Shown here: positions 11,974 through 23,347 of the stretch, in pieces | How positions within the stretch are numbered: the stretch's first letter is position 1 | How the letters are laid out: every line of letters begins with the position of its first letter | Origin: Diphasiastrum complanatum | Taxonomy: Eukaryota > Streptophyta > Lycopodiopsida > Lycopodiales > Lycopodiaceae | Direction: 5' to 3' | NCBI GenBank assembly: GCA_029204225.1 | Contig: CM055093.1 | Span: forward strand, 48,122,354-48,186,353 | Length of the DNA: 64,000 bases | Translations under genes and position numbers: made by a program | Notes under the pieces: model-generated | Told to the model about the DNA's origin: nothing | Databases searched by the model: none | What the model saw: the letters and a program-made list of their open reading frames with translations, nothing else

Positions 11974-12707
11974 TGTGAAGAATTGAAAAAGATTATCTAT
12001 GTTAGATATAGGGGTCTTATGTTTTTTATATCAAGCATCTAGTTGTAGGATGTTGATAGGACCAAATTTGGCATAGATGGCAAATTACCCATTTCCACTT
12101 GTAATGCCACTATTTAGCCAAAATAGAGTAAGAGGCTAAACTCATGCCAATTAGAGTGTAGACAAGTGTAATAATTTTGTTTGATGAAATTTAAGAGGTC
12201 CAATAGGATCTAGAGGTGGAACCGTGAGGGGTCCAATAGAATTTGAGATTTGCTTGAAAATGGTCCAATTGAATTTAGAGGTGAATGGATCAATGGTCCA
12301 ATAGGGTTAAGAGGTGGCAAAAGTGTGTTCCAATCATAGTTAAGCATTGTGGTAGCTCGTGGATCTACTAGTATCATTGTACTTCTCATTTGGATCTAAT
12401 CGATTAAGACATTGAGTGGATTTTGAGTGTAAGTGATTTTCTAGCTTTCTCTCGACCCGAGAGCTCATGATGATTTTCTCTTCTCTCTCTACCCAGGGAG
12501 AGCAGCTTGTTTTTACTTAGAATAATTTTTGGATACTTCCCACATGTGTGAGTGAGAGTTGGAGATTGAATGCATGTAGTAGTGTGTTTTTGCCATAGAA
12601 TCAAAGATAAATCTTGAATCTCAATCTAGTCTTGATCTTGGTGCATCTACACACCTTAGGAGATCACAAGTACATGTTGTGGTCAGTCCACACGTGTGAA
12701 TTTAATA
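11974..12707 (+). repeat. 5' LTR of copia B1
   Basis: Begins TGTGAAGAATTG and is homologous throughout to the complete B2 LTR at 38548-39277. It ends within a rearranged stretch just after CCACACGTGTGAA. The primer site and about 20 nt around it, present in B2, are missing here, so the exact 3' end is approximate. Confidence 0.85.
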
Positions 12708-13443
12708 TGTTACCACACATTTTGATCCATTTAAGTGAAAACTTTTCATTAATCTTGGGCTAAAAATTGTCAAGATCCATTTTGCTAGCTATCTTGTCTA
12801 ATTTTGGATCAAAAGAGATCAATAGCGCATTGATTGGGTCTGACCTGGTACTGTATGAAATCAGGTGTTCGGACACATGTGAGGAACATCCAATTTCAGA
12901 TTGAGAGTTATCTCTCATGCTTGATCCATTTATCTTGCTTCATAACTTGTTTTGAAGCTATTTTTGTCTAGTTTATGATGCAATTAGTTTCATTCCGTTT
13001 GGTTGCGCCAACCAAAAATTATAAGCTTTTGAAGAGGGTTAGGTAGGGCACCTAGACCTGGGTGGACACATTTGGTTCTGTCAAGAGATTACTTGTTTGA
13101 TCTCTGTTCATAGTTGTATGATTACCAATCTCATCTATAAGTGATCTAGACATTGTTTTGAGATCATAGCCAATTTGTTTCATGCAATATCATTGAGTTT
13201 GAGTCAAATTTGGTTACTTAGTGTATTTCACACGTGCTAAGAGTAAATGATCCTAAATTTGTCTATAGTCCATCATTTGATGTGAAATAGATCTTGTTTC
13301 AAAGAGATTTGAGTAGCTAGTGAGAATCAATTCACAAATAGTTGCAAGATCTTTCATAGGAGGAGATAGCACTTCATTATTGGATCCTATTGAGAGTGTG
13401 TAGCAACATTTATTGTTCATCATTTGAGTTTTCTTCACTTTAA
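12708..13443 (+). other. Leader of copia B1, primer site deleted
   Basis: Untranslated region between the LTR and gag. It aligns with the B2 leader (39290-39871 plus 45456-45611). Where B2 has TGGTATCAGAGCC, B1 has only TATGTTACCACAC, so this copy cannot prime minus-strand synthesis in the usual way. Confidence 0.75.
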
Positions 13444-16400
13444 ATGTCTTTAATGAGTTCATCTTTGTTGGAAACAAGTGAAAGATTGTCCACTTCAAAC
13501 TATTCAATTTGGAAGATGAGGATGGAATCCATCTTGATCCTTCAAGATGTGATGGACATAGTTCTTGGCCTTGAAGAAGAACCACAAGTTCTTCACAAGG
13601 TTCAAAAATACAAAAAGAGAGCTAGGATGGCTCTTCACTACATTAAGATGAATGTCTCTAATGAGATATTGAGGGAGATAGGTACTTGTACAACATCCAA
13701 AGAAGCTTGGGATTGTCTCAAGACTATCTATGAGGCTAAGAAAACCTCTAGGCTCCTCACTTTTAGAAATCAAATCTTCCAAAGTAGCCAAAAGAGTGAT
13801 GAGAGTGCATCTAGTTATGTTTTGAGAGTAAAAGATATTCATAGAGAGCTTGCTTGCATTGGTGATTCCATCAATCAAAATGAGCTAGTCTAAGTCATTC
13901 TCAATGGCTTGAGAAGTGAATTTGATAACCTTGTCCAATCCTATGCCATTAAGGAGGAGCTACCAAGTTTGGAGGCTCTCCAAAGTGTGCTAATTTTTGA
14001 AGAATCAAGACAAGAGTACAAGCTCTTGAGGATGGACAAGCTTTCTCTCACTCATAATGATGGCAAAGCCCTCTTTGCCAAGGACAAGCACAAAGGGAGG
14101 AGCAAGAACCAATTTCAACAATCCTCAAGCAAGGACAAAGCCAAATCCAAAGACAAAGATGAGGATGAAGATGATTCCTCTAATGCTTCATCATCCAAGC
14201 TCAAGAAGAAGGAGATCAAGTGCTTTTATTGTGGCAAGAAAGGCAATTATGCCACCAATTGCTTCAAGAAGAAGAATCAACTCAAGCAAGCCAACATCAC
14301 CAATGAGAAGGAAGACACTATTGCAAGTGATGGAGAGGGATCTCTTATGGTCTCTACCTTCTCATCCACTCCTTTCAAGAAGGATGGCTTATGTTATATT
14401 GATAGTGAAACCTCTTCACATATGTGTAACTCCAAGGATTCTTTCTCTTCTTATGCACCTTATGATGGAGTCAAGAAATCAATATACACTACAAATGATT
14501 TTGAATGTCCTATTGAAGGCATAGGAAACATTCCCTTGAAGCTTGCATCCTCTAGTTCTTTCTCTTTCTAAAGTTCTTTATGTGCTAAGCTTACTAAGAA
14601 TCTCATTACTGTTGGCCAATTGCTTGATAATGGCCTTGATGTAAAATTCAATGTTGATACTTGCACTATCAAGAAGAATGATGAGATACTTGCATTAGGA
14701 TCTAGATTTGGAGGCATCTATAAAGTAGATCCAAATGAATATGTGAATGCTTGTAATGTTGCTCTTGTGAACAAGCTCTCTATGGAGGAATTATGGCATA
14801 GGAGGTTGGGACATCCCAACTACAAATCCATGCTCTCTATGATCAAAGAAGCCAACGCTATTGGCTTGCCAAAGTCATTCTCCAAGAAGATCAAGCCTTG
14901 TGAGGCTTGTGCTATTGCTAAATCTCACAAAACGCCATTTACAAGATCTTCTATCAAAAGCAAGAATCCTTTGGAGTTAATCCACTCGGATGTGCATTTC
15001 TCATCAACTATAAACAAGGGAGGAGCCACTTGTTTTGTTACTTTCATTGATGATTTCACAACATTCACTTGGATATATCTTTTTGCTTCTAAATCTATGG
15101 TGTTTGATCATTTCCTTATTTTCAAAGCTTATGTAGAGAAGCAATTCTCATTCAAGATTAAAGTTCTTAGATGTGATGGAGGTGGTGAATATATCTCCAA
15201 TAAATCTCACGATTTTTGTGAGCTTGAAGGCATCAAAAGAGAGTTCCTTTGTGCCTATTCTCCATCTCAAAATGGAGTGGCCAAGAGAAAGAATAGATCT
15301 CTATGTGAATGTGCAAAATCTATGAGAATTGAGGCATCTTTTCCCAAAGATTTTTGGGGAGAAGCCATTAATTGTGCAAATTATCTTTGCAATAGGCTCC
15401 CACATATAGCTCTTGGAGGAAAGTCACCATATGAAATCTTATATTTGAAGAAGCCTAAGGTTGATCACCTTAGAGTTTTTGGATGCATATGCTTTGCCCA
15501 TATTCCCTTGGAAACAAGGAAGAAGGAAGATCCTAGTGCATGCAAAGGGATCATGGTCAGATACTCATCCACCAAAAAGGCCTATAGAGTCTTTGTACTC
15601 TCTACTTCTCAAGTTATTGAAAGTAGAGATGTTGTCTTTCATGAAGATTAACATTCATCTTTTGAAGAGGCCGAGATCAAGAAGTCTATAAATGCATCAC
15701 CTATTATTGATTTTGAAGACAATTATGATGTGATGGGGTCAATAATTGAAGAAGACTGTCCTCGGATTTTCTCACCAAGAAGATCCATGAGAGATAGATC
15801 TGAGCCTAAGAGGCTCTCATATGTTGACAGAGGCAAACATGTGGATCTTGATTCCACTAATTATGTTTTTTATGTCTCTCATGAAGAGCCAAACAATGTA
15901 CAAGAGGCACTCAATACCAAGGAGTGGTATGATGCCATGAAGCAAGAGTATGATGCATTGATCACCAACAATACTTGGGAGCTTGTGGATCCTCCATCTA
16001 ACAAGCATGTGATTGGTTGCAAATGAGTATTTCGGATCAACTACAATCATGATGGCACCATCAACAAGTATAAAACAAGATTATGTGCCAAAGGATTTGC
16101 TCAAATCCATGGCCTTGATTATGAGGAGATCTTTGCACCCATTGCAAAGATGGTGACAATAAGAATTCTTATTTCTCTTGCTTGTTTTTTTAAGTGGAAG
16201 GTGTTCCAATTAGATGTATCCGATGCTTTTCTAAATGGTTATCTTGAGGAGGAGATCTATATGGAACAACCTCATGGATTCATCAAGAATGAGTTCAAAG
16301 TGTGCTTGCTCTTCAAAAGTCTTTATGGACTCAAGCAAGCACCAAGATCATGGTATTCAAGACTTAATTCTTTCCTTATCTCACTAGGATTTACTGTTAG

Positions 16401-17427
16401 TGACTATGATCCTTCCATGTATCTAAAGTTTGTTGATAGTAATATTGTCATTCTTCTAATTTATGTTGATGACATTATTCTTTGTGGAAGTTGTATCTAG
16501 CTAGTTGATGAAACTAAGCTAGCACTTGGATGTGAGTTTAAAATGTAAGATCAAGGAGAAATACATTACATCCTAGGCCTAGAGATTAATTTTTATGAAG
16601 ATCATGTTTTTATATGCCAATCTAGATATGCTCACTCTATGTTGAAAAAATTCAATATGGAAAATTCTAAGAGCATAGATACTCCAATAAAACAAACTGT
16701 AAAAAATCCTAATAAAGGTGATGAAAGATCCTTCGAGGACATCACACTTTTTAGGAGTCTTGTAGGCTCCTTGATTTGGCTTACCATTACTAGGCCCGAT
16801 TTAAGTTTTTGTGTGTGCAAATTGAGTCAATTTATGCAAGATCCTAAGATTCATCATTGGAACATGGCCAAGAGGATTCTAAGATATGTATCTTCATCTT
16901 GTGATTATGGCCTACTCTATAAAAGTGAAGATCTATCCATTGTTAGCTACTCGGATTCGGATTCTGCAAGTGACAAGATGGATCGAAAGTCTATTAGTGC
17001 ATACCTTATCTTTCTTGGAGGCAATCTAATATCTTGGCTTTCCAAAAAGCAAGATACTATATCTCTCTCTTCATGTGAGGCCGAGTACAAAGCACTCACT
17101 AAACCACCAAAGAGGTGCTTTGGATCAAGAGATTATTATTGGAGCTAAAGTGCAATAATGAATATGATCTACCAATGACCAAGTGTGATAATATCTTGGC
17201 CCAAGCTCTTGCCAATAATCCCATATTTCATGCAAGAAGCAAACATATAGAAGTGGCACACCATTTTGTGAGAGAAAAGCTTATTGGAGGAGAAATCTAT
17301 TTGGAGCATGTCAACTCGTCCTCTTGTATTGCTGATCTACTCACCAAGCCTTTGAGCAAAAGTGCTTTCATCAAGCATAGATCTAATGTTGGAGTTATAT
17401 CAAGATCAATGCTCAAATCTTCATAGA
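13444..17427 (+). pseudogene. Copia B1 gag-pol polyprotein, broken
   Basis: Ty1/copia polyprotein in order: gag (from ATG at 13444), CCHC knuckle (KCFYCGKKGNYATNC near 14220), a degraded protease (YIDSETSSHM instead of DSG-A), integrase with GHPNYKS and the DDE neighbourhoods (HSDVH, RCDGGGEY, NGVAKRKN, so the third catalytic Glu is Lys), RT with YVDDIILC near 16460, and RNase H to 17427. Lesions include stops at about 13891, 15651, 16024, 16498 and 16546, and frameshifts near 14560 and 17110. The stops at 15651 and 16546 and a 1-nt loss near 14590 also occur in B2. Nonfunctional. Confidence 0.92.
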
Positions 17428-17444
17428 TAATTTTTTAGGAGAAG

Positions 17445-17486
17445 TGTGAAGAATTGAGAAAGATTATCTATGTTAGATATAGGGGT
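17445..17486 (+). repeat. 3' LTR of copia B1, first piece
   Basis: The B1 3' LTR starts TGTGAAGAATTG after the purine-rich TTAGGAGAAG and runs only to GGGGT before copia A is inserted. It resumes at 23348. Confidence 0.9.
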
Positions 17487-18139
17487 TGTGAAAAATTGTC
17501 AACTAGTAGTATTTTCCTAACTTGAGATTTTGTAGGCCTATGGCCAAATAAAAGTTAGAGATAGGTTCATACATGTATGTAGAGGCCCAAAGTATGTGTA
17601 CACTACTTTTGAGGTCACATTAATTAGAGGAGGTCGAGTGTGGAGCTCTTCTATTGGCTCATAATTTGGTGCATTCCTATTTGACCAAATTTCTAGGTAT
17701 ATGGGTGAATCCTATTGGACCCCAATTTTAGCCTATCATAAGACAAGTGGCCAAGAGGCACTATGGCTGCTATAAATAGCCATCTCCACGAGTATGTACA
17801 CATCTCATTTTCATTCTATTGAATGAATGTTATGCTCTTTGAAGATCCATCTTCTTCTCTCTCACTTTTTTGTTCATATCTTGCATTCTAGCCACTAGAA
17901 TTGTGATTTCTTTGTTGCTATGGCTTCACACGTGTGAAATGCAGGTTGTAGGCTCTGAAGTACGGACAGGGACAGCAAGTTTCTGTTTGTGGAAGCTTAT
18001 GATCAGATTTTGATGTTTAGTTGATGTTTAGTATGCTTAACATCACAATTTCTATCATTTTTTCAATCTAGATGTGCATAACTTCCATGGCCAAGATCTT
18101 TATGAAACTTTAGCATCTTTTGGATCTGAGTTTTTCACA
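17487..18139 (+). repeat. 5' LTR of copia A
   Basis: 653 bp, from TGTGAAAAATTG to GAGTTTTTCACA, with 9-bp inverted ends. A TATA box TATAAATAG lies at 17771-17779. I find no difference by eye from the 3' LTR (22695-23347). The target duplication GGGGT precedes it at 17482-17486. Confidence 0.97.
17925..17938. promoter_or_regulatory. Palindrome TTCACACGTGTGAA in copia A 5' LTR
   Basis: Perfect 14-bp palindrome with a CACGTG (G-box/E-box) centre, about 155 bp after the TATA box. It is repeated in the 3' LTR (core 23135-23144). The same core recurs in LTRs of B, C and D. Confidence 0.7.
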
Positions 18140-18151
18140 TGGTATCAGAGC
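18140..18151 (+). other. Primer-binding site of copia A (tRNA-iMet type)
   Basis: TGGTATCAGAGC immediately follows the LTR end. It is the standard plant copia primer site complementary to initiator tRNA-Met. Confidence 0.95.
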
Positions 18152-18748
18152 ATTAGGCGGCCAAATGTGCAGGTTTTGCCAGATTTAGAAGAGATTTGTG
18201 GGCGAGTTTGCTTTTGTAGCATTCCAATCAAGTTTCTAGCTAAAAATCTTGTTGATTTATGTGTAGAAATTGGATCTTTGTGATCAAAACATCATTTGTA
18301 TGCATTTCAATTGAAGTAGGGCGAATTCCCTCTGTACTTATCAGAATAAGGAGACAAAAATTGTTTTGGAAAGAGGGAGATGCAAGATCCAACAAGATCC
18401 TATTAGTTTTCCATTCTAGCATATAGTTTTTTGATTCAATTTCTTGCTTCTTCATGTCAAAAACTTCAAAATTGATGTAACCCTCTGATTTTCAGTTTGC
18501 TGAATGATTCAAGAGTGTATTTCAATCTTAGGAGTGAGGGAAAAGCAAGTATATTGAGGTTTGGTCTTGGTTTGATCAAGAAATCATAAAACTAGTGGCT
18601 AAAATTGAGGAAAAAGTGAGGAAAAGAGAGAAAAAGTAAGGTTTTAGGTTCCAAATCTTTGTGATTTCTTCTTGTGTTTCATTTGTTGATTCAAGAGAGT
18701 GCTTAGTGCATTGGAACAGGTCAAAGATCAGAGATCAATCATTGCAAC
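18152..18748 (+). other. Leader of copia A
   Basis: Untranslated region from the primer site to the gag start. Short open frames only. No introns or other genes recognised. Confidence 0.8.
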
Positions 18749-21700
18749 ATGGCTACAAATGGAGGCTACATGTTGGAAAGCAATGATAGGCTTACCTCCC
18801 TCAACTATTCTACTTGGAAAGTAAGGATGGAGTCTTTGCTTGAGATGAATGAGTTGATGGATATTGTTGTAGGTGTGGAGGAGAGACCTTTGGCACCTCA
18901 AGAACAATTGAGGTATGACAAGAGGGCAAAGAAAGCCCTTCACATGATCAAGATGAATGTGACAAATGAGCTTATCAAAGAGGTTGGTAAGTGCACATCA
19001 TCTAGTGAAGCTTGGGAAGCCTTGAAGAAGGTTTATGAATCCAAGTCTACTTCTAGAGTGTTGACTTTAAGAAGGCAAATCTTTTCTTGTATGCAAAAGA
19101 AGAGTGAGAATGGACATGCTTTTGTTTTGAGAGTTAAAGCATTGAATGATGAGTTAGCATGCATTAATGATGGCATAAATAATGAGGAGCTTGTTCAAGT
19201 GATTCTCAATGGCTTGTTGGATGATCATGCTAATCTTGTTCAAAGTTATGCTATCCAAAAATGTTTACCAAGTGTTGGAGACTTGCAAGAGGTCTTGTTG
19301 GCTGAAGAATTCAGGTTGCAAGCAAGAGTGGGAGCATCTTCTACATCTCAAGGAGGAGAAGAGGAGGCAATGTTCTCTAAAGGCAAGTTCAAGGGCAAAG
19401 GTAAAAGCAATTGGTCTAAAGGGCAAGACCAAGGTGAGCACTCTACTTTTGGCAAAAAGAAGGATAGATCTAAGCTAAAATGTTTCTATTGTGGAGTCAA
19501 AGGGCATTTTGCTAGTGATTGTTTTAAGAAAAAGAGGGATCAAGGGGAAAAGCAAACCAATCTAACTATTGATGAGGGTGGGGATGAGCTTCTTTCAAAT
19601 GATGCTTTTGTTATGTCATCTTGCTTGTTGGCTAATCATGGAGACATTGATCCTTGGTGGATTGATAGTGGAGCCACTTCTCATATGACATATCATAAAG
19701 AGTATTTTTCATCTTTAATGGCATTTGATGGTGATAGGAAGGTAATCTATACCGCAAATGATGGTGAGTGTGCAATCAAGGGGATTGGCACAATTCCTAT
19801 TTCACTTTCTACAAATAGGAATATAGAATTGAAAGATGTTTTGCTCATTCCATCCATTACCAAGAACTTACTTAGTGTAAGCCAAATGCTTGACAAAGGA
19901 TTCAAAGTTGAGTTTGATGGTGATGCTTGCTTGATCAAAAAGGGGTGTAGTATCATTGCAAAAGGGAAAAGGCAAGGGAAATTGTTCAAGCTTGATGCAT
20001 GTGTTGTTGCTAACCAAGTTGGATGCATGGCAAATGAACAAATGTCAATTCAAGAGGTATGGCATAAAAGGATGGGACATCCCAACTACAAGGCCTTGGA
20101 GGTAATAGCCAAAAAGGAGGTAGTAAGGGGACTTCCCAAGTCTCTTACTTGCTTGAATCATGTTTGTGAAGAATGTGCTTTGTCTAAATCACATAGATTG
20201 CCATATACTAGATCTATATCTAGATCTAAGATGCCTTTTTCTCTCTTGCATTCGGATATTCATGGTGTTACTACAATTAGCAATGGAGGTGCTAAGATGT
20301 ATGTAACTTTCATTAATGATTTTAGTAGATTTTGTTGGGTTTATCTACTAAAGAGCAAGGATGAGGTGTTTGATGTGTTTGTCAAGTTCAAAGTTGCTAT
20401 TGAGACTCAATTTACAACCAAAATCAAATGCTTGAGGAGCGACAATGGTGGTGAATACATTTCTAACAAATTCAAAGCCTTTTGCGATGAGCATGGGATC
20501 AAGAGGGAGTACACATGTCCAAGAACACCACAACAAAATGGAGTGGCCGAGAGGAAGAATAGAACCTTGTGTGAGAGTGCAAAGGCAATGAGATTGAATG
20601 CTAATCTTCCTAAACCTTTTTGGAGTGATGCTTTGTTGTGTGCAAATTTCCTATGCAATAGATGGCCAAGTGTTGTATTGGAAGGAAAAACCCCTTTTGA
20701 AGCTTTGTTTGGTACGAAGCCTAATGTCAAGTTTCTAAGAACTTTTGGATGCATTTGCTACTTCAACATTACTCTTGATGATAGAACTAAGGAGGATCCA
20801 TCTTCAAGAAAGGGCATTTTTGTTGGTTATAGTGAAGTAAGCAAAGCATATAGGATTTATGTTCCTTCAATCAAGAAAGTGTTCACAAGTAGGGATGTCA
20901 TTTTTGATGAAAGTAACATTCCAAAAGTTGTTTCAAGTGATGATGGTGTTGTTGCAACTAATGTGCTTGATGACAATGGAGTTGATGACACATTGGATGT
21001 GGATGTTGAAGAAGCCTCTTCAAGTCAAATTCCAAGGAGAACTCCAAGGCATAAAGTGAAACCCTCAAGGCTCACTTATGATGGCAAAGGTAAGCAAGTG
21101 GTGGATGGATCCAACTATGCTTTCCTAACTTCTTTTGATGTACCTTCATGTGTAGATGAAGCAAGGCAAAAAGAGGAATGGATCCAAGCAATGGATCTTG
21201 AGTTTGAAGCACTTATGAAGAACAACACATGGAGATTGGTGGAGCTTCCAAAGGGCAAAAGTGCAATTGGATGCAAATGGATCTTCAAGGTAAAGACAAA
21301 TCAAGATGGATCTATCAACAAGTTCAAGGCAAGGTTGGTGGCTAAAGGTTATGCTCAAGAGCATGGCATTGACTATGAGGAAACCTTTGCACCCGTGGCA
21401 AAGATGGTGAGCATAAGAGTAATCATTTCCCTTGCAACTCTTTATGGATGGGATCTTTGGCAATTAGACATTTCTAATGCTTTCTTGAATGGTGATCTTG
21501 AAGAGGAAGTCTACATGGAGCAACCCGAGAGCTATGTTTCTCATAGCAAGCCTAATCATGTGTGTTTTCTACAAAAAAGTTTGTATGGTCTTAAGCAAGC
21601 ACCAAGGAGTTGGTATGCTAGGCTTAACTCTTTTCTACTTTCTCAAAACTTCACTATGAGTGAGTATGATCATTCACTTTACTTTAGAATTAGTGCTAAT

Positions 21701-22699
21701 GATGTTACAATCCTTCTAATTTATGTGGATGACATTATTTTAAGTGGAGGGAACAAGGAAGATATAGAAGATATCAAGAAAGCACTAAAAAAGGAATTTG
21801 AAGTGCATGATCTTGGTCTTTTGAGCTATATCTTAGGAATAGAAGTAATTAGAACTTCTCAAATCACTTTTATTTCACAAGAGAAGTATGCTATTTCTAT
21901 TCTCAATAGATTTCATATGGTAGATGCAAATCCTATTGATACACCTATGGAATCACATGTAAAGCTAACTATAAGAGGTAATGAAAGATCCTTCGAGGAC
22001 ATTACTCTCTATAGGAAGCTAATAGGTTCTCTTATATATCTAACCATCACAAGACCTGATTTATCTTATTGTGTTGGTAGATTAAGCCAATTCATGCAAG
22101 ATCCTAGCATAGAACATTGGAAACTAGGAAAGAGGATCTTGAGATACATCTCGGGAACAAAAGATTTTGGCATTGTTTATAGAGGCTCATCACCTAACTT
22201 ATTTGGTTTTTCAGATTCAGATTTTGCAGGAGACCTTATGGATAGAAAATCCATAAATGCACATGCTATTTTCATAGGTGATGGAGCTATCTCATGGATG
22301 TCGAAGAAACAAGCAACTATATCACTTTCTTCTAGTGAGGCCGAGTACAAAGCTTTGACATCATGCACAAAGGAGATGGTGTGGATCAAGAGGATGATTA
22401 TGGAGCTTCATTTGCTGGATTTTTCAGAGAGTCCAATCATCTTTTGTGACAACCTTTCAGCCCAAAGTCTAGCAAGCAATCCGGTTTTCCATGCAAGGAG
22501 CAAACATATCGAGGTGGCTTACCATTTTGTGAGAGAACAAGTGTTGGCAAAAGAGATCAAGCTTGAACATGTCCCATCAAAGGAATGTGTGGCTGATATC
22601 TTTACCAAAGCATTGGGAAAGGACTTATTTTTCAAGCATAGAACAAGTCTTGGTGTACTTTCTAAATCTATGCTAAAACTAGTTGAAGAGGGAGTGTGA
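18749..22699 (+). CDS. Intact Ty1/copia gag-pol polyprotein (copia A)
   Basis: A single uninterrupted frame of 1316 residues encodes all functions for retrotransposition. Gag occupies roughly residues 1-240, with a CCHC knuckle CFYCGVKGHFASDC at 245-258 that binds RNA. The aspartic protease has WWIDSGATSHM with DSG at 306-308. Integrase has the HHCC finger (His 439 and 444, Cys 473 and 476) and DDE residues Asp 503, Asp 565 and Glu 601. RT carries YVDDI with Asp 994 and 995. RNase H has GFSDSDFAGD near 1153-1162. The start is the first ATG after the leader and aligns with gag starts in B and C. The stop codon TGA lies inside the first bases of the 3' LTR. Identical LTRs, a perfect TSD and intact motifs make it potentially active and a possible helper for C and D. 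Confidence 0.97.
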   Translation: MATNGGYMLESNDRLTSLNYSTWKVRMESLLEMNELMDIVVGVEERPLAPQEQLRYDKRAKKALHMIKMNVTNELIKEVGKCTSSSEAWEALKKVYESKSTSRVLTLRRQIFSCMQKKSENGHAFVLRVKALNDELACINDGINNEELVQVILNGLLDDHANLVQSYAIQKCLPSVGDLQEVLLAEEFRLQARVGASSTSQGGEEEAMFSKGKFKGKGKSNWSKGQDQGEHSTFGKKKDRSKLKCFYCGVKGHFASDCFKKKRDQGEKQTNLTIDEGGDELLSNDAFVMSSCLLANHGDIDPWWIDSGATSHMTYHKEYFSSLMAFDGDRKVIYTANDGECAIKGIGTIPISLSTNRNIELKDVLLIPSITKNLLSVSQMLDKGFKVEFDGDACLIKKGCSIIAKGKRQGKLFKLDACVVANQVGCMANEQMSIQEVWHKRMGHPNYKALEVIAKKEVVRGLPKSLTCLNHVCEECALSKSHRLPYTRSISRSKMPFSLLHSDIHGVTTISNGGAKMYVTFINDFSRFCWVYLLKSKDEVFDVFVKFKVAIETQFTTKIKCLRSDNGGEYISNKFKAFCDEHGIKREYTCPRTPQQNGVAERKNRTLCESAKAMRLNANLPKPFWSDALLCANFLCNRWPSVVLEGKTPFEALFGTKPNVKFLRTFGCICYFNITLDDRTKEDPSSRKGIFVGYSEVSKAYRIYVPSIKKVFTSRDVIFDESNIPKVVSSDDGVVATNVLDDNGVDDTLDVDVEEASSSQIPRRTPRHKVKPSRLTYDGKGKQVVDGSNYAFLTSFDVPSCVDEARQKEEWIQAMDLEFEALMKNNTWRLVELPKGKSAIGCKWIFKVKTNQDGSINKFKARLVAKGYAQEHGIDYEETFAPVAKMVSIRVIISLATLYGWDLWQLDISNAFLNGDLEEEVYMEQPESYVSHSKPNHVCFLQKSLYGLKQAPRSWYARLNSFLLSQNFTMSEYDHSLYFRISANDVTILLIYVDDIILSGGNKEDIEDIKKALKKEFEVHDLGLLSYILGIEVIRTSQITFISQEKYAISILNRFHMVDANPIDTPMESHVKLTIRGNERSFEDITLYRKLIGSLIYLTITRPDLSYCVGRLSQFMQDPSIEHWKLGKRILRYISGTKDFGIVYRGSSPNLFGFSDSDFAGDLMDRKSINAHAIFIGDGAISWMSKKQATISLSSSEAEYKALTSCTKEMVWIKRMIMELHLLDFSESPIIFCDNLSAQSLASNPVFHARSKHIEVAYHFVREQVLAKEIKLEHVPSKECVADIFTKALGKDLFFKHRTSLGVLSKSMLKLVEEGV
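22683..22694 (+). other. Polypurine tract of copia A
   Basis: TTGAAGAGGGAG lies directly before the 3' LTR. The same 12 bases precede the 3' LTRs of C (44792-44803) and D (60997-61008). It doubles as codons for the last residues of the polyprotein. Confidence 0.85.
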
Positions 22700-23347
22700 A
22701 AAATTGTCAACTAGTAGTATTTTCCTAACTTGAGATTTTGTAGGCCTATGGCCAAATAAAAGTTAGAGATAGGTTCATACATGTATGTAGAGGCCCAAAG
22801 TATGTGTACACTACTTTTGAGGTCACATTAATTAGAGGAGGTCGAGTGTGGAGCTCTTCTATTGGCTCATAATTTGGTGCATTCCTATTTGACCAAATTT
22901 CTAGGTATATGGGTGAATCCTATTGGACCCCAATTTTAGCCTATCATAAGACAAGTGGCCAAGAGGCACTATGGCTGCTATAAATAGCCATCTCCACGAG
23001 TATGTACACATCTCATTTTCATTCTATTGAATGAATGTTATGCTCTTTGAAGATCCATCTTCTTCTCTCTCACTTTTTTGTTCATATCTTGCATTCTAGC
23101 CACTAGAATTGTGATTTCTTTGTTGCTATGGCTTCACACGTGTGAAATGCAGGTTGTAGGCTCTGAAGTACGGACAGGGACAGCAAGTTTCTGTTTGTGG
23201 AAGCTTATGATCAGATTTTGATGTTTAGTTGATGTTTAGTATGCTTAACATCACAATTTCTATCATTTTTTCAATCTAGATGTGCATAACTTCCATGGCC
23301 AAGATCTTTATGAAACTTTAGCATCTTTTGGATCTGAGTTTTTCACA
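22695..23347 (+). repeat. 3' LTR of copia A
   Basis: 653 bp, matching the 5' LTR without visible change, TATA at 22979-22987, palindrome core at 23135-23144. The target duplication GGGGT follows at 23348-23352. Confidence 0.97.

Noticed and set aside
14057-14524. 155-codon frame overlapping B1 gag (and its twin at 46225-46692)
   Set aside because: It is a shadow of gag in another frame, kept open by the Lys/Ser-rich codons of the real frame in both copies.
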